Shown piece after piece: positions 42,652 through 52,012 of a DNA stretch of 64,000 bases; positions within the stretch are counted from its first letter, which is position 1; each line of letters starts with the position of its first letter. The DNA comes from MPNP01 sp965215545 (GTDB lineage: Bacteria; Pseudomonadota; Alphaproteobacteria; Rhodobacterales; Rhodobacteraceae), in contig OZ244066.1 of NCBI GenBank assembly GCA_965215545.1, forward strand, positions 2,294,001-2,358,000, written 5' to 3'. The notes beneath the pieces were generated by a model. That model was given only the letters and a program-made list of their open reading frames with translations, made no database searches and had not been told where the DNA came from. A program made the position numbers and the translations under genes.

Positions 42652-44145
42652 ATGGATCTTCCCCGACTGACCGTGGCAGCGGCCCGGGACGGGTTGCGCA
42701 ACCGCGCGTACACGGCACGGGAATTGACAGCCGCCTGCCTTGACCGAATTGCGGCCAGTGAGTCCCTGAATGCCTTCTGTCATGTCGATCCGGACTTCTC
42801 GCTGGCCCAGGCTGCAGTCGCTGACACCCGGCTGGCCCAGGGTACGGCCCCGGCCCTGTGTGGCATTCCCGTGGCTGTCAAGGATCTGTTCTGTGTGGCG
42901 GGCATGCCTGCCCAGGCGGCATCCCGGATTCTTGACGGGTTTCGCCCGGACTATGAATCGGGTGTCACCGAACGTCTGCGGTCGGCTGGCGCCGTGTTGA
43001 CCGGCAGGGTCAACATGGATGAATTCGCCATGGGATCGTCAACGGAACATTCCATCTACGGACCTTCCATCAACCCCTGGCGCGCGGCCAATTCCACCGC
43101 AAGGCTGACACCGGGGGGGTCATCGGGGGGGTCGGCAGCAGCAGTGGCCGCCGATCTGAGTCTTGCGGCTCTCGGGACCGATACGGGTGGCTCGATCCGC
43201 CAGCCGGCCGGGTTCACCGGTATCGTCGGGCTCAAACCCACCTACGGCCGCTGTTCACGCTGGGGGATCATGGCGTTTGCCTCCTCGCTTGACCAGGCCG
43301 GGCCCCTGACCAAGACAGTCCGGGATGCCGCTCTTGTCCTTGGCTGCATCGCCGGTCACGATGCCCGCGATTCAACATCCGCCCGGCAGGCGGTGCCGGA
43401 CTATGAGGCCACACTTGCAGCCGGGGTCAAGGGCAGGACCATCGGCATTCCGCGCGAGTATCGCATCGACGGCATGCCCCAGGACATCCTTGCCATCTGG
43501 CAGGAGGGTGCCGACATGCTGGCGGATGCCGGGGCCACCATCGTTGATGTCTCCCTGCCACATACCCGCCATGCCCTGCCGGCCTATTATGTGATTGCCC
43601 CGGCCGAGGCTTCATCCAATCTGGCCCGTTACGACGGTGTCCGGTATGGCCGCCGCGCATCAAGGGCCACGGATGTCCTCGAGATGTACAAACAGACCCG
43701 CGCCGAAGGGTTCGGTCCCGAGGTCAAGCGGCGTATCATGATCGGCACCTATGTGCTCTCGCAGGGATTTTATGAGGCGTATTACCGCCGGGCCCAGCGG
43801 GTGCGGACATTGATTCGCCGGGACTTCGAACAGGTCTTTGCCGATGGAGTCGATGCCATCCTGACCCCATCGACACCCAATTCGGCCTTTGCCATCGGTA
43901 CCATCGCCGATGATGATCCGATCCGGATGTATCTCAATGATGTCTTCACGGTGACGGTCAATCTGGCCGGCCTGCCCGGGATTGCTGTTCCCATGGCCCT
44001 CGATGGCCGCAACCTGCCGATCGGTCTGCAACTGATCGGCCAGCCCTGGCAGGAGGAACAGCTCCTGCAAGCGGCATTTGCCCTGGAGTCCGCCGCGCAG
44101 TTCTCCGGCAAACCCGGTGATTGGTGGCTCAAGGACGTCACATGA
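42652..44145 (+). CDS. gatA: Aspartyl/glutamyl-tRNA amidotransferase subunit A
   Basis: 497 aa, normal length. Amidase signature with Lys in VAVKDLFCVAGMPAQAASRI and the Ser-cis-Ser pair in TPGGSSGGSAAAVAADLSLA / GTDTGGSIRQPAGF. It releases ammonia from glutamine for transamidation of mischarged Glu-tRNA(Gln) or Asp-tRNA(Asn). gatB does not follow here; the next gene, overlapping by 4 bp, is an unrelated secreted protein. Confidence 0.97.
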   Translation: MDLPRLTVAAARDGLRNRAYTARELTAACLDRIAASESLNAFCHVDPDFSLAQAAVADTRLAQGTAPALCGIPVAVKDLFCVAGMPAQAASRILDGFRPDYESGVTERLRSAGAVLTGRVNMDEFAMGSSTEHSIYGPSINPWRAANSTARLTPGGSSGGSAAAVAADLSLAALGTDTGGSIRQPAGFTGIVGLKPTYGRCSRWGIMAFASSLDQAGPLTKTVRDAALVLGCIAGHDARDSTSARQAVPDYEATLAAGVKGRTIGIPREYRIDGMPQDILAIWQEGADMLADAGATIVDVSLPHTRHALPAYYVIAPAEASSNLARYDGVRYGRRASRATDVLEMYKQTRAEGFGPEVKRRIMIGTYVLSQGFYEAYYRRAQRVRTLIRRDFEQVFADGVDAILTPSTPNSAFAIGTIADDDPIRMYLNDVFTVTVNLAGLPGIAVPMALDGRNLPIGLQLIGQPWQEEQLLQAAFALESAAQFSGKPGDWWLKDVT

Positions 44146-44657
44146 CCCGCTGGCTGGTCGTGATCCTTGGACTCCTGGTCGGACCCCAGCCGGGTCTGGC
44201 CGGACCCCTGATCACCATGATGACCCAGTCCCTGCGGTCCATGGGTCTCGACATGGGCACATATCAGCGACTGACAAGGCAGGACCTGCTGGGGATGCGG
44301 GGCTGGGACGGCAAGACATTCGAACATCCCGCCTCGTCTGGCAGGGTCAATGTCGTGTATTATGCCATGGTGACGGATCACCCCGTTGGCGAGAGAGTGC
44401 ATGATCGGTCGCAGCGTGTTGCGACCCGCGATCGCCGCAACTGTCGGGACTTTCCCGACGGGGATGCTGCCCAGCGGATGTTTCTCGATGCAGGGGGTCC
44501 GGCCATCGACCCGCATGGCCTCGATCCGGATGGCGACGGATATGCCTGTCACTGGGACCCGGAACTGTATCGGCACTTTCTTGCCGACCCGCTCGCCGGG
44601 CGTGATCATGGCCCGATCGATCTGAACCTGGCGGGTCCAGGCCATTTCGAGGATTGA
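44142..44657 (+). CDS. Secreted Excalibur-type calcium-binding protein
   Basis: 171 aa; ATG 44142 overlaps the gatA stop. Signal peptide TRWLVVILGLLVGPQPGLAG. The C-terminal third has NCRDFPDGDAAQRMFLDAGG and DPHGLDPDGDGYACHWDP, the DxDxDGxACE-like Excalibur motif that binds calcium. The middle carries no known domain. Co-translation with gatA is probably a matter of compact spacing rather than function. Confidence 0.8.
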   Translation: MTRWLVVILGLLVGPQPGLAGPLITMMTQSLRSMGLDMGTYQRLTRQDLLGMRGWDGKTFEHPASSGRVNVVYYAMVTDHPVGERVHDRSQRVATRDRRNCRDFPDGDAAQRMFLDAGGPAIDPHGLDPDGDGYACHWDPELYRHFLADPLAGRDHGPIDLNLAGPGHFED

Positions 44658-44685
44658 GAGAGGAGGTCGGGATCACATCAGGGCT

Positions 44686-44733
44686 GGCAACACCCTTCAC
44701 ATGGCAACACCCTTCACATGGCAACACCCTTCA
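44686..44733. repeat. 17-bp tandem repeat (2.8 copies)
   Basis: ggcaacacccttcacat at 44686 and 44703, with a partial third unit from 44720 that overlaps the stop codon of the minus-strand gene. It fills the gap between two convergent genes. Confidence 0.8.
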
Positions 44734-45537
44734 GGTGATGTCGACGTGCAGCGATCCCATCGGGCCGAAATCCGCCTCCACCACGCTCCCTGCCTTGACG
44801 GGCATCGGACGCGTACACGACCCCGTCATGATGATATGACCGCTCTCGATGGTGCCTTCCCGCCCATCGGTCTCGGCCAGCCGGTTGGCCAGCCAGGCCA
44901 CGGACGCAGCCGGATTGCCGCTCACATTGCCGGTGTTGCTCTGCTCGGTCTCGCCGTCGACGCTCAGGCTGACCGGGACGTTCTCAAGATCGATTTCAGA
45001 GAGGGAAAAGGACGCTTCGCTCAGCATCATGCGACCAAAGAGGACATTGTCAGCCACCATATCAGCCACCTTGGCCCCCTGCAGTTCAATCCGTGAACCG
45101 ATGATTTCAATGGCCGGACGGATGCACTCGGTTGCCGTCATGACATCGGCAATCTCGATGCCCGGCCCTCGCAGTTCCTGGCCGATCACGAAGGCCAGTT
45201 CCGGCTCGACATGGGGTTCGGACAGGCTTGCCGCCTCAATCGGCTCCCCGGGCTTGACGACAAATTCCGAAAACAGGTAGCCGAACTCCGGTTCGAAAAT
45301 CCCCATCGCCTCCTGCATGCCTGCTGACATGAAAGCCAGTTTGAAGCCCACCGGCTTGCCGGCATAGCGTGCCAGCAGATTGGCCAGGCGCCGCCGGATC
45401 TCCACCGCCGCCGCATAGTCGATCCCATAGGTCTCGCTCAGCGGTGCGAGTGTCGTCTTCTGCTTGACGGCATCATGCAGCTGCATGGCAATGTCATCAA
45501 GGACAATTTCCGAGAACCGTTTGGGTGTCGACTCCAT
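44731..45537 (-). CDS. 2-keto-4-pentenoate hydratase / 2-oxohepta-3-ene-1,7-dioate hydratase-like
   Basis: 268 aa from ATG 45537, preceded by GGGGAG. GKPVGFKLAFMSAGMQEAMG, then YLFSEFVV, EPHVEPELAFVIG (metal-binding Glu residues), IRPAIEIIGSRI, and VSGNPAASVAWLANRLAE are the MhpD/HpcG hydratase pattern, related to the FAH fold. It hydrates a 2-oxo-4-enoate in a catabolic pathway; substrate open. It stands alone between the gatCA group and the hexitol genes. Confidence 0.8.
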   Translation of the reverse strand: MESTPKRFSEIVLDDIAMQLHDAVKQKTTLAPLSETYGIDYAAAVEIRRRLANLLARYAGKPVGFKLAFMSAGMQEAMGIFEPEFGYLFSEFVVKPGEPIEAASLSEPHVEPELAFVIGQELRGPGIEIADVMTATECIRPAIEIIGSRIELQGAKVADMVADNVLFGRMMLSEASFSLSEIDLENVPVSLSVDGETEQSNTGNVSGNPAASVAWLANRLAETDGREGTIESGHIIMTGSCTRPMPVKAGSVVEADFGPMGSLHVDIT

Positions 45538-45694
45538 CTGAATCCGCTCCCCTGCAAGATGCGATGGTTCCATCCTATACTACAATCCCGGCCCCCATCA
45601 AAAATTCTGGCCGACCGGCCCTGAACCGCCCACTCGACCTTCCCGCAGGAGCGATGTATGAGCATGATGATGCAGCATGGCGGGCGGGAGACCG

Positions 45695-46642
45695 ATGCGA
45701 CGGATCCTGGTGATCGGTGAAATCCTGGTCGAGATCATGGCTGACACCCGTGGGGTGGGTTTCCGTGATGTCCAGCCCCTGACCGGACCCTATTGCTCCG
45801 GGGCACCGGCCATCTTTGCCGCCCAGGCCGCCAGGCTCGGTCAACCCATCGCCCTCATCGGCTCGGTCGGTGCGGATGATTTCGGTCGCCTGGCGCTTGA
45901 TCGCCTGGCGGCAGAAGGTGTGGACATCACCGGGGTCCGGGTTGATCCGGATCGACCAACCGGGACCGCCTTTGTGCGGTACCGGGCCAGCGGTGAACGC
46001 GATTTTGTCTTCAACCTCCGGCACAGTGCCGCAGCTTGGCTCGACCCCGCCGGCCCCTGCGAGGCCGCCCTGGCTGCAGCCGATCACCTGCATGTGATGG
46101 GCCCATCCCTGGTCTGCCCCGATCTCGCGGCCAGGATTCTGGCGGCGGCCCGGTTGATCCGCGGCCGTGCGGGGACCGTGTCCTTTGATCCCAACATGCG
46201 CAAGGAACTCCTCACCGATCGGTTGTTGCAGAGTGCCATGAGCGGGGTTCTCGAGACCACCGACCTCTACCTGCCAAGTGGTGACGAATTGACGCTGCTG
46301 ACCGAGGCCAGGGACGCCCCGGCGGCGATCAGGGAACTCCTGGACCGCGGCATCAAGGGGATTGTGCACAAGGACGGGGCTGCCGGGGCCGGTTATCACA
46401 CGACCGACCAGACCGTGCGGTGCCCGGGATACCCCCGCAAGGCCGTTGATCCAACGGGAGCCGGCGACTGTTTCGGAGCCACCTTTGTCACGCTCTGGTT
46501 GCAGCGCATGGTGCCCCGGCGCGCCCTGGAACTGGCCTGTGCAAGTGGGGCCCTGGCCGTGCAGACAAGGGGCCCCATGGAGGGGACGGCGGGTCTGGAC
46601 GACCTCGAGGCGCTGGCGGATGCGGCGCGGCCAGCCCGATGA
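45695..46642 (+). CDS. PfkB-family ketohexose kinase (tagatose/fructose kinase-like)
   Basis: 315 aa; ATG 45695 with GGGAG upstream. RRILVIGEILVEIMADTRGV, the GxxxxN-like substrate site SGAPAIFAAQAARLGQPIAL, IGSVGADDFGRLALDRLAAE and the PfkB signature DPTGAGDCFGATFVTLWLQ with catalytic Asp. Overlaps the GatZ/KbaZ gene by 4 bp. With the polyol dehydrogenases on the opposite strand it probably phosphorylates the ketohexose (D-tagatose or D-fructose). Confidence 0.88.
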   Translation: MRRILVIGEILVEIMADTRGVGFRDVQPLTGPYCSGAPAIFAAQAARLGQPIALIGSVGADDFGRLALDRLAAEGVDITGVRVDPDRPTGTAFVRYRASGERDFVFNLRHSAAAWLDPAGPCEAALAAADHLHVMGPSLVCPDLAARILAAARLIRGRAGTVSFDPNMRKELLTDRLLQSAMSGVLETTDLYLPSGDELTLLTEARDAPAAIRELLDRGIKGIVHKDGAAGAGYHTTDQTVRCPGYPRKAVDPTGAGDCFGATFVTLWLQRMVPRRALELACASGALAVQTRGPMEGTAGLDDLEALADAARPAR

Positions 46643-47901
46643 GTGCTTCGCCGCTTGCGGCCCTGGCCGCGAGGTTCCACCGGGGCGAACATGCCGGGAT
46701 TGTCTCTGTCTGTTCGGCGCACCCGATCGTCATCGAGGCCGCCCTGCGGACAGCCCGGGCCCAGGGCAGATCGGTGCTGATCGAGGCCACCTGCAACCAG
46801 GTCAATCAGGAGGGTGGCTACACCGGTCAGACACCACAGGATTTTCGTGCCATGGTCGAAACCCTGGCCACCACGGTCGGCCTCGATCCGGCCCTGGTGA
46901 TTCTGGGTGGCGACCATCTCGGCCCCAATCCCTGGAAGCATCTGCCGGCGGCCGAGGCCATGGACCGGGCGGACACCCTGGTCCGGACCTATGCCCGGGC
47001 CGGATTTGTCAAACTGCACCTGGATGCATCGATGGGGTGCCAGGGTGAACCGACGGCCCTTCCGGATTCGATCGTGGCATCCCGCACGGCCCGATTGGCC
47101 GCGGCTGCCGAGGCGGTCAGGTCCGGAGCGGACCCGATCTATGTGATTGGCACCGAGGTCCCGGAACCCGGTGGCCACCTGGCCGGGACGGCACCGCCCG
47201 CACCGACCCCGCCGGAGGCCATGCTGCGGACCTACGACAGTCATCGGGCCGCGTTCATGGCCCGGGGTCTCGAAAAGGCCTTTGGCCGGGTCACGGCCCT
47301 GGTGGTTCAGCCCGGTGTCGAATTCAGCCACGCCTCGGTCCATCGCCCTGTCCCGCCACGGATTGCGGGCCTGGTTGCCGCCCTGCGGACCCTGCCGGGT
47401 GTTGTCTTCGAGGCCCACTCGACGGACTATCAGTCGGCGGCGGATCTGCGGACCCTGGTGGTCAACGGTTTTGCCATCCTCAAGGTCGGACCGGCCCTGA
47501 CCTTTGCCCTGCGCGAAGCCCTCTATGCCCTCGATGCCATGGCAGACCGTCTGGCTGGCCAGAAACCGACCGGAACCCTGATGGCGGTGATGGAGCAGGT
47601 GATGTGTGAGGCGCCGAGCCATTGGGCCCACTGCTTTGCGGGGAGCCAGGCTGAACTCCGGGACTGTCGACACTTCAGCCGTCTTGACCGGATTCGCTAT
47701 TACTGGGCGAGGCCGGTGGCCACAGCGGCTGTTGCACGCCTCATGGAGCGGCTGGCGGGTGTCCATCTGTCGACGGGTCTGGTGCATGATCATCTGCCGG
47801 GCATGATGGTGCCGATGGAAGGGTCCGCCCATGACATTCTGATCGGGGCTGTCCAGGCAGCCCTTGGCAACCATGATGCGGCCTGCCGGGCCGCCGGGTG
47901 A
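46639..47901 (+). CDS. GatZ/KbaZ-family protein (tagatose-bisphosphate aldolase subunit or tagatose-6-P epimerase type)
   Basis: 420 aa. VLIEATCNQVNQEGGYTGQT, LVILGGDHLGPNPWKHLPAA, FVKLHLDASMGCQGEP, IGTEVPEPGG and VVQPGVEFSHASVH define the family. Classical annotation is the non-catalytic subunit of D-tagatose-1,6-bisphosphate aldolase, but family members have also been reported to act as D-tagatose 6-phosphate 4-epimerases; no partner GatY/KbaY is seen here, which favours the enzyme role. Pairs with the kinase upstream. Confidence 0.88.
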   Translation: MSASPLAALAARFHRGEHAGIVSVCSAHPIVIEAALRTARAQGRSVLIEATCNQVNQEGGYTGQTPQDFRAMVETLATTVGLDPALVILGGDHLGPNPWKHLPAAEAMDRADTLVRTYARAGFVKLHLDASMGCQGEPTALPDSIVASRTARLAAAAEAVRSGADPIYVIGTEVPEPGGHLAGTAPPAPTPPEAMLRTYDSHRAAFMARGLEKAFGRVTALVVQPGVEFSHASVHRPVPPRIAGLVAALRTLPGVVFEAHSTDYQSAADLRTLVVNGFAILKVGPALTFALREALYALDAMADRLAGQKPTGTLMAVMEQVMCEAPSHWAHCFAGSQAELRDCRHFSRLDRIRYYWARPVATAAVARLMERLAGVHLSTGLVHDHLPGMMVPMEGSAHDILIGAVQAALGNHDAACRAAG

Positions 47902-47907
47902 GAGTCG

Positions 47908-49386
47908 TCAGGTCATTGACTGGCTGTAGGCGTGGAGAGCCGCCGCAACGCCCCGGTTCCAGATCAGATCCAGCCACGCGGAGAAACGTGTGACAAGTTC
48001 CGGATGGTGGGCGAGCGAGCCGTAGATCCGGCCCTGTTCCAGCCAGAGCGGGGGATGGGTGCGGGCGGCGAGGGCCACCGTGTTGAGTTCGGGCCATTGG
48101 GGGTCATTGGGTTCGATGGCTGTCCCATCCTCGCGGGTTCCGGCACACATGCGGGCCCAGCAGGCCTCAGCCAGAGCCAGGCCCGCAAAGGGCATGTCGC
48201 GGGTCAGGGCATCCCTGAGAATGGGATGGAGGAAGCCGGCGTGGCGGGTGGCACCATCGGCAGCGACACGGCGTGTGGTGTCGACGATGTTCCGATTGGC
48301 AAGTCGCCTCTCGATCAGGTCGATATAGGATTCGGGTGTTGTGTCCGGAACAGGATGGAGGTGCGGGGCAATCTCCGCGATGGCCACGTGGCGGAACAGG
48401 CCCCGGATGGACGGATGGGCCATGCAGTCGGCGATGGTGTCGGCGGCCAGGAGTTCGCCGGGCGCGGCGATGATCTGATGACCGCCATTGAGGATCCGGA
48501 TCTTCATCATCTCGTGGTTGTGCACATCCTCGGTCAGGGTGACACCGACCCGCTCATAGGGGGGTCGCCCGGCGCCATAGTCATCCTCGATGACCCATTG
48601 GCAGTAGGATTCATGGGCAACCGGGATCCGATCATCGATGCCAAGGGTCCGGGCGAGGTCCTGCACCCGGGTCCCGGTGGCTGGCACGATGCGGTCGACC
48701 ATGCTGTTGGGGAAGGAACATCGGGTCGTGATCCAGTCGGCCAGTCCAGGATCCGTCTTTGCGGCAAGGGCAGCAACCGTCTGGCGCAGAATGGTTCCGT
48801 TGCCCTGCAGGTTGTCGCACGATTGCAGGGTGAAGGGCGGGTGTCCGGCATCCCGTCGCTGGCGCAGGGCGGCAATCAGGGCCCCGAATGCCGTGCAGGG
48901 CGTGTCGGGGTGATCGATGTCGTGACGGATCTCGGGGTGGGTGGTGGCAAGGCCGCCGGTGACGGGATCGATGAAGTACCCGCCTTCGGTCACGGTCAGG
49001 GAGACGATCCGGATCCCGGGGTCCGCCAGTTGCGCAATCAGGGGTCGGTTGCCGGGCTCGACGGGGACATAGTCGATGATCGAGCCGATGACTTCCGCCG
49101 ATATGTCCTCATTGTCCAGCTCGATGAGGGTGGTCAGACAGTCCTGGGCCACGAGTTTTTGCCGCAGGACCCTGTCGTAATCCTTGACGCCGGCACCGAT
49201 GATGGCCCAGTCGAGGGCCAGCCCTTCCTGCATCAGGCGATGGAGGTAGAAGGCCTGGTGGGCCCGATGAAAATTGCCCAGGCCGATGTGAACGATGCCG
49301 GGTGTCAGCCGGGCCCGGTCGTAGCGGGGTCGGGCAACAGCGGCGGGCAGGGATGAGAGCGTGGCATCAGCCAGCCGGACAGGCAC
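47908..49386 (-). CDS. Mannitol 2-dehydrogenase family (MtlK/UxuB) polyol dehydrogenase
   Basis: 492 aa. ARLTPGIVHIGLGNFHRAHQ (NAD-binding GxGxxxxAH), VSLTVTEGGYFIDPVTGG, SCDNLQGNG, CSFPNSMVDRIVPAT, and the catalytic Lys in LNGGHQIIAAPGELL (the usual K is replaced here by Q in N-G-G-H-Q: the family motif is KxxxxNxxH, with the lysine likely in MMKIRILNGGH). It oxidises mannitol, arabinitol or related polyols at C2 to ketoses with NAD. Last gene of the minus-strand transporter operon. Confidence 0.88.
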   Translation of the reverse strand: MPVRLADATLSSLPAAVARPRYDRARLTPGIVHIGLGNFHRAHQAFYLHRLMQEGLALDWAIIGAGVKDYDRVLRQKLVAQDCLTTLIELDNEDISAEVIGSIIDYVPVEPGNRPLIAQLADPGIRIVSLTVTEGGYFIDPVTGGLATTHPEIRHDIDHPDTPCTAFGALIAALRQRRDAGHPPFTLQSCDNLQGNGTILRQTVAALAAKTDPGLADWITTRCSFPNSMVDRIVPATGTRVQDLARTLGIDDRIPVAHESYCQWVIEDDYGAGRPPYERVGVTLTEDVHNHEMMKIRILNGGHQIIAAPGELLAADTIADCMAHPSIRGLFRHVAIAEIAPHLHPVPDTTPESYIDLIERRLANRNIVDTTRRVAADGATRHAGFLHPILRDALTRDMPFAGLALAEACWARMCAGTREDGTAIEPNDPQWPELNTVALAARTHPPLWLEQGRIYGSLAHHPELVTRFSAWLDLIWNRGVAAALHAYSQSMT

Positions 49387-49389
49387 AGG

Positions 49390-50157
49390 TCAACTCATCC
49401 AGTTGCCGCCATCGACATTCAGGGTCTGGCCGGTGATATAGCGGGCATCGCTGGAGGCAAGAAACACGCACGGGTCGGCAACCTCAGACGGCTGGCCCAT
49501 GTGCCCCATGGGAACGGCCCTGCCGACCTCCTGTTTCTTCTGGCCCAGCGGCTTGTTCTCATACTCGGCGAACTGGGAGTCGACGCGATCCCACATCGGC
49601 GTGTCAATCACCCCCGGTGCGACGGCGTTGACCCGGATCCGATCAGGTGCGAGTTCCAGGGCCAGGGACTGGGTGATGGAGATCACGGCGGCCTTGGTCG
49701 AACAATAGACCGAGACATTGGCCTCGCCGCGTCGTCCGGCCTGGCTGGCAAAATTGATGATGGCACCGCCATGGGTTCGCATGAACGGCACAGCCGCCTG
49801 GCAGGCGAACAGGGTTCCACCGACGTTGATGTCATATTGCTGACGGTAATCATCATGCGTGATCCGGTCGAGGGAAGCCATGTTGAAGATGGCCGCGGCA
49901 TTGACCAGGATCCCGATGCTGCCCCAGGTGTCAGCCACCTGCTCGATGCCTGCCTGGATGGATGCCTGTCTGGCGACATCCATGGCAAGTGCCAGACTGT
50001 CCCCGCCCAGTGCCCTGGCAGTGTTCCGGGCCGCCGAGGCACACCGGTCGGCAACGGCAACCCTGGCGCCCGCCCGCCGGTAGGCCTCACAGACGGCCCG
50101 TCCGATCCCGCTGCCGCCCCCGGTGACCACCGCGACCTTGCCCGCAAGGTCGGTCAT
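49390..50157 (-). CDS. SDR-family hexitol dehydrogenase (SmoS / galactitol 2-dehydrogenase-like)
   Basis: 255 aa. VVTGGGSGIGRAVCEAYRRA, NAAAIFNMASLDRI, INFASQAGRRGEANVSVYCS (Ser, Tyr of the catalytic site), TKAAVISITQSLALELAPDR, NAVAPGVIDTPMWDRVD, and the C-terminal ITGQTLNVDGGNWMS match sorbitol dehydrogenases of the SmoS group, which also act on galactitol to give D-tagatose. Overlaps the ABC ATPase gene by 4 bp. Confidence 0.88.
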   Translation of the reverse strand: MTDLAGKVAVVTGGGSGIGRAVCEAYRRAGARVAVADRCASAARNTARALGGDSLALAMDVARQASIQAGIEQVADTWGSIGILVNAAAIFNMASLDRITHDDYRQQYDINVGGTLFACQAAVPFMRTHGGAIINFASQAGRRGEANVSVYCSTKAAVISITQSLALELAPDRIRVNAVAPGVIDTPMWDRVDSQFAEYENKPLGQKKQEVGRAVPMGHMGQPSEVADPCVFLASSDARYITGQTLNVDGGNWMS

Positions 50158-51158
50158 GGGAGTCGTGTTGTGTCGGCGGCAAACCGGTGCAGGAACTCCA
50201 TCTGGGGCTGGAGGTGGATCGTTTCGCCATCGGCGTGTTCTGCATTGCCGCTGGCCCGGACCGTCACGGGTTCGGCAATGCCCTCGACGGCGACCCGGAT
50301 GAAGGTGTCCGAGCCGAGATGTTCGGCGATCCCCACCGTGCCTGTCCAGGTGCCGGGACCGGCCACGACCTCGATATGTTCAGGCCGGATCCCGATCGTC
50401 CAGGCCCCGAACTGCTCAGCTGGCGCCCCCCCGATCAGATTCATGCGCGGTGAGCCGATGAAACTGGCGACAAAGAGGTTCCGGGGGGCCCGATAGAGTT
50501 CAAGCGGACTGCCGACCTGCTCGATGACGCCGTCCCGCAGGACCACGATGGAGTCCGCCATCGTCATGGCCTCGACCTGATCGTGGGTGACATAGATCAT
50601 CGTGGTGGCCAGACGCTTGTGGAGTTCGGTGATTTCAATCCGCATGCCGACACGCAGGGCCGCATCAAGATTTGACAGGGGTTCGTCAAAGAGAAAGGCT
50701 TCAGGCTCCCGGACGATGGCCCGTCCGATCGCCACCCGCTGGCGCTGGCCACCTGACAACTGGCCGGGCCGACGGTCAAGATAATCCGTCAGGTTCAGGA
50801 TCCGGGCGGCATCGGCGATGCGCCTGTCCTGTTCCTGGGGTGGGATGCGGGACATCTTCATCGGGAAGGCAATGTTCCGGCGCACCGACATGTGAGGATA
50901 GAGGGCATAGGACTGGAAGACCATTGCCAGACCCCGTTTGGCCGGCGGCAGGGCCGTGGCATCCTGGCCATTGATTTCCACGACACCCTCGGTGACATCC
51001 TCCAGTCCGGCAATCAGGCGCAACAGGGTTGATTTGCCGCAGCCCGACGGGCCAACGAAGACGACGAACGCTCCCTTGGCGATCTCAAGGTCAAGTGGCG
51101 GAATGACCTCCGTGTCGCCAAATGATTTTGCCACGCCCTTGAGGTGAATATGTGTCAT
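50154..51158 (-). CDS. Polyol ABC transporter ATP-binding protein (SmoK-like)
   Basis: 334 aa. Walker A GPSGCGKST, Q-loop VFQSYALYPHMSV, signature LSGGQRQRVAIGRA, Walker B FLFDEPLSNLD, H-loop VTHDQ, then a TOBE-type domain of ~100 residues. Powers import of the hexitol through the two permeases of the operon. Gene order binding protein - permease - permease - ATPase - SDR - MtlK-like equals that of the Rhodobacter sorbitol operon. Confidence 0.92.
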   Translation of the reverse strand: MTHIHLKGVAKSFGDTEVIPPLDLEIAKGAFVVFVGPSGCGKSTLLRLIAGLEDVTEGVVEINGQDATALPPAKRGLAMVFQSYALYPHMSVRRNIAFPMKMSRIPPQEQDRRIADAARILNLTDYLDRRPGQLSGGQRQRVAIGRAIVREPEAFLFDEPLSNLDAALRVGMRIEITELHKRLATTMIYVTHDQVEAMTMADSIVVLRDGVIEQVGSPLELYRAPRNLFVASFIGSPRMNLIGGAPAEQFGAWTIGIRPEHIEVVAGPGTWTGTVGIAEHLGSDTFIRVAVEGIAEPVTVRASGNAEHADGETIHLQPQMEFLHRFAADTTRLP

Positions 51159-51168
51159 CAGCTTTTCC

Positions 51169-52002
51169 TCATTTCACCGCACCGAAGGTCAATCCCCGCA
51201 CGAGCTGTTTCTGGCTGAACCAGCCCATGATCAGGATCGGGGCAATGGCCATCACCGAGGCAGCACTCAGTTTGGCATAGAACAGGCCCTCCGGACTGGA
51301 ATAGGAGGCAATGAACGCCGTGAGTGGAGCGGCCTTGGCTGCCGTGAGATTGATTGTCCAGAAGGCCTCATTCCAGGCAAGAATGACATTGAGCAGGACC
51401 GTGGAGGCCAGACCCGGGACCGCCATCGGTATCAGGACATGGATGACCTCTTCACGCAGCCGGGCCCCATCCATGCGGGCCGCCTCGAGAATCTCGCCCG
51501 GGATCTCCCGGAAATACGTATAGAGCATCCAGATGATGATCGGCAGATTGATCAACATCAGCACGATGACGAGGCCGGTGCGCGTATCCAGGATGCCGAG
51601 ATTCCGGAAGATCAGGTAAATCGGCACCAGCACACCAACCGGGGGAAGCATCTTGGTCGACAGCATCCACATCAGGACGTTCCGTGTCGACCGACCGGGT
51701 ACGAATGCCATCGACCAGGCGGCCGGAATCGCAACGAGAAGACCAAGGCCTGTGGATCCCAGGGCAATGATGACGGAATTCGTGAAGTGCTTGATGTAGT
51801 CGGACCGTGACTGCACCGTGGCATAGCTGTCGATTGTCCAGCCTGAGTCAAAGAGGATCTCGAACGGGGCCCGGATCGCATCCCCCTCGGTCTTGAACGA
51901 CAGGATCAGAATCCAGAGAATCGGGAACATCATCAGGAAACCGAGCAGCCCGGCAGCGATGGTATTGAGCGATTTCCGGCGGAGTGTGGTGCGGCGGGCC
52001 AT
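51169..52002 (-). CDS. Polyol ABC transporter permease (MalG type, SmoG-like)
   Basis: 277 aa, six hydrophobic segments starting with LNTIAAGLLGFLMMFPILWI. EAA motif EILEAARMDGARLREEVIHV docks on the ATPase. The C-terminus KQLVRGLTFGAVK is typical. 10 bp upstream of the next gene in the operon. Confidence 0.92.
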   Translation of the reverse strand: MARRTTLRRKSLNTIAAGLLGFLMMFPILWILILSFKTEGDAIRAPFEILFDSGWTIDSYATVQSRSDYIKHFTNSVIIALGSTGLGLLVAIPAAWSMAFVPGRSTRNVLMWMLSTKMLPPVGVLVPIYLIFRNLGILDTRTGLVIVLMLINLPIIIWMLYTYFREIPGEILEAARMDGARLREEVIHVLIPMAVPGLASTVLLNVILAWNEAFWTINLTAAKAAPLTAFIASYSSPEGLFYAKLSAASVMAIAPILIMGWFSQKQLVRGLTFGAVK

Positions 52003-52012
52003 GGTCTTGTCC

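Noticed and set aside
44686..44733. 17-bp repeats as a regulatory iteron array
   Set aside because: Only 2.8 copies between two convergent gene ends, partly inside a stop codon; most likely a slippage product.
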